Of a stretch of 6,524 nucleotides of DNA, positions 6,492 to 6,524 are shown in pieces. The DNA is taken from the NCBI RefSeq assembly GCF_025995235.1, contig NZ_BAPT01000003.1:1-6524 (forward strand), in the 5' to 3' direction. This stretch comes from Ameyamaea chiangmaiensis. GTDB taxonomy: Bacteria; Pseudomonadota; Alphaproteobacteria; Acetobacterales; Acetobacteraceae. The notes under the pieces are model-generated. The model was not told where the DNA came from. It was given only the letters and a program-made list of their open reading frames with translations, and made no database searches. The translations under genes were made by a program, and so were the position numbers. Each line of letters starts with the position of its first letter. Positions within the stretch are counted from its first letter, which is position 1.

Positions 6492-6524
6492 GTGAGTGAT
6501 GTGTTTATGTTATCTGCGAGCCAG
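6492..6524 (+). CDS. IS5-family transposase, N-terminal 11 codons only
   Basis: The frame reads V-S-D-V-F-M-L-S-A-S-Q from a GTG start and is open to the window end. A strong GGAGG (6479-6483) lies 8 bases upstream, which supports the GTG. The pattern MSD-x-(F/Y)-x-LS-x-x-Q is typical of the N-terminus of IS1031-type transposases, common in acetic acid bacteria. The fragment is too short for a firm family call: no catalytic residue is in view, and it could be a chance match or a different short gene. Confidence 0.5.
   Translation, partial: MSDVFMLSASQ

Larger units (their letters stand above)
6410..6524 (+). mobile_element. Left end of an IS5-family (IS1031-like) insertion sequence, cut by window edge
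   Basis: Eleven in-frame residues starting with GTG at 6492 resemble the conserved opening of IS5/IS1031 transposases (MSD-x-(F/Y)-x-LS-x-x-Q). The probable IS tip is GAGCCTTAGGTTCAGGACC from 6410, preceded by TTA (6407-6409). That agrees with the TNA target duplication I recall for the IS1031 group. The right half, opposite inverted repeat and second TTA copy lie outside the window, so intactness cannot be judged. The 6378-6409 segment between the LysR hairpin and this tip shows nothing recognisable. Confidence 0.5.

Noticed and set aside
238..6524. Composite transposon carrying the efflux operon
   Set aside because: The two flanking elements appear to belong to different IS families, and neither complete ends nor matching target duplications are visible.
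1..6524. CRISPR array, riboswitch or toxin-antitoxin pair
   Set aside because: No regularly spaced repeats, no recognisable riboswitch core and no paired small genes were found.

Overview
The window looks like a chromosomal accessory segment of an alphaproteobacterium, most plausibly an acetic acid bacterium (Acetobacteraceae). Three things suggest this: the moderately high GC content, a formylmethionine initiator tRNA with the A29:U41 / G30:C40 / G31:C39 anticodon-stem variant, and the start of what looks like an IS5-family (IS1031-like) element at the right edge. No species can be named from the sequence alone.

Left flank (1-962): the 3' two thirds of an initiator tRNA-fMet is followed by an intrinsic terminator. 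After that comes a short unassigned stretch and then the C-terminal half of an IS3-family transposase. This half keeps the second Asp and the Glu of the DDE triad (35 residues apart), but the N-terminal half is missing, so it is a dead remnant. About 300 bases beyond the recognisable transposase carry no gene I can name, and they run into the 3' end of the efflux operon.

Core (945-5215, minus strand): a three-gene operon for a complete tripartite efflux pump. In transcription order it encodes a 14-helix DHA2-type major facilitator in the inner membrane, an EmrA/HlyD-type periplasmic adaptor 15 bases downstream, and a NodT-type outer-membrane lipoprotein channel whose start overlaps the adaptor stop in an ATGA. 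Together they would carry a substrate from the inner membrane or cytoplasm to the outside, driven by the proton gradient. The substrate cannot be read from the sequence.

Regulator (5384-6340, plus strand): a LysR-type regulator is transcribed divergently from the pump operon across a 168-base intergenic region. That region carries a repeated TTCCGT box and a 51-base-spaced GAAAACCC repeat, both candidate operator elements. The classical expectation is that this regulator senses an effector, controls the pump and represses itself.

Right flank (6341-6524): a bulged hairpin directly follows the regulator stop. Further on is the probable left end of an IS5-family element, with a GTG-initiated transposase start cut off by the window edge. 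Its ribosome binding site lies partly inside a hairpin. No wholly new system is evident. The more interesting points are the fine structure: the tRNA variant, the possible IS end at the channel gene's 3' end, the operator repeats, and the hairpin over the transposase ribosome binding site.
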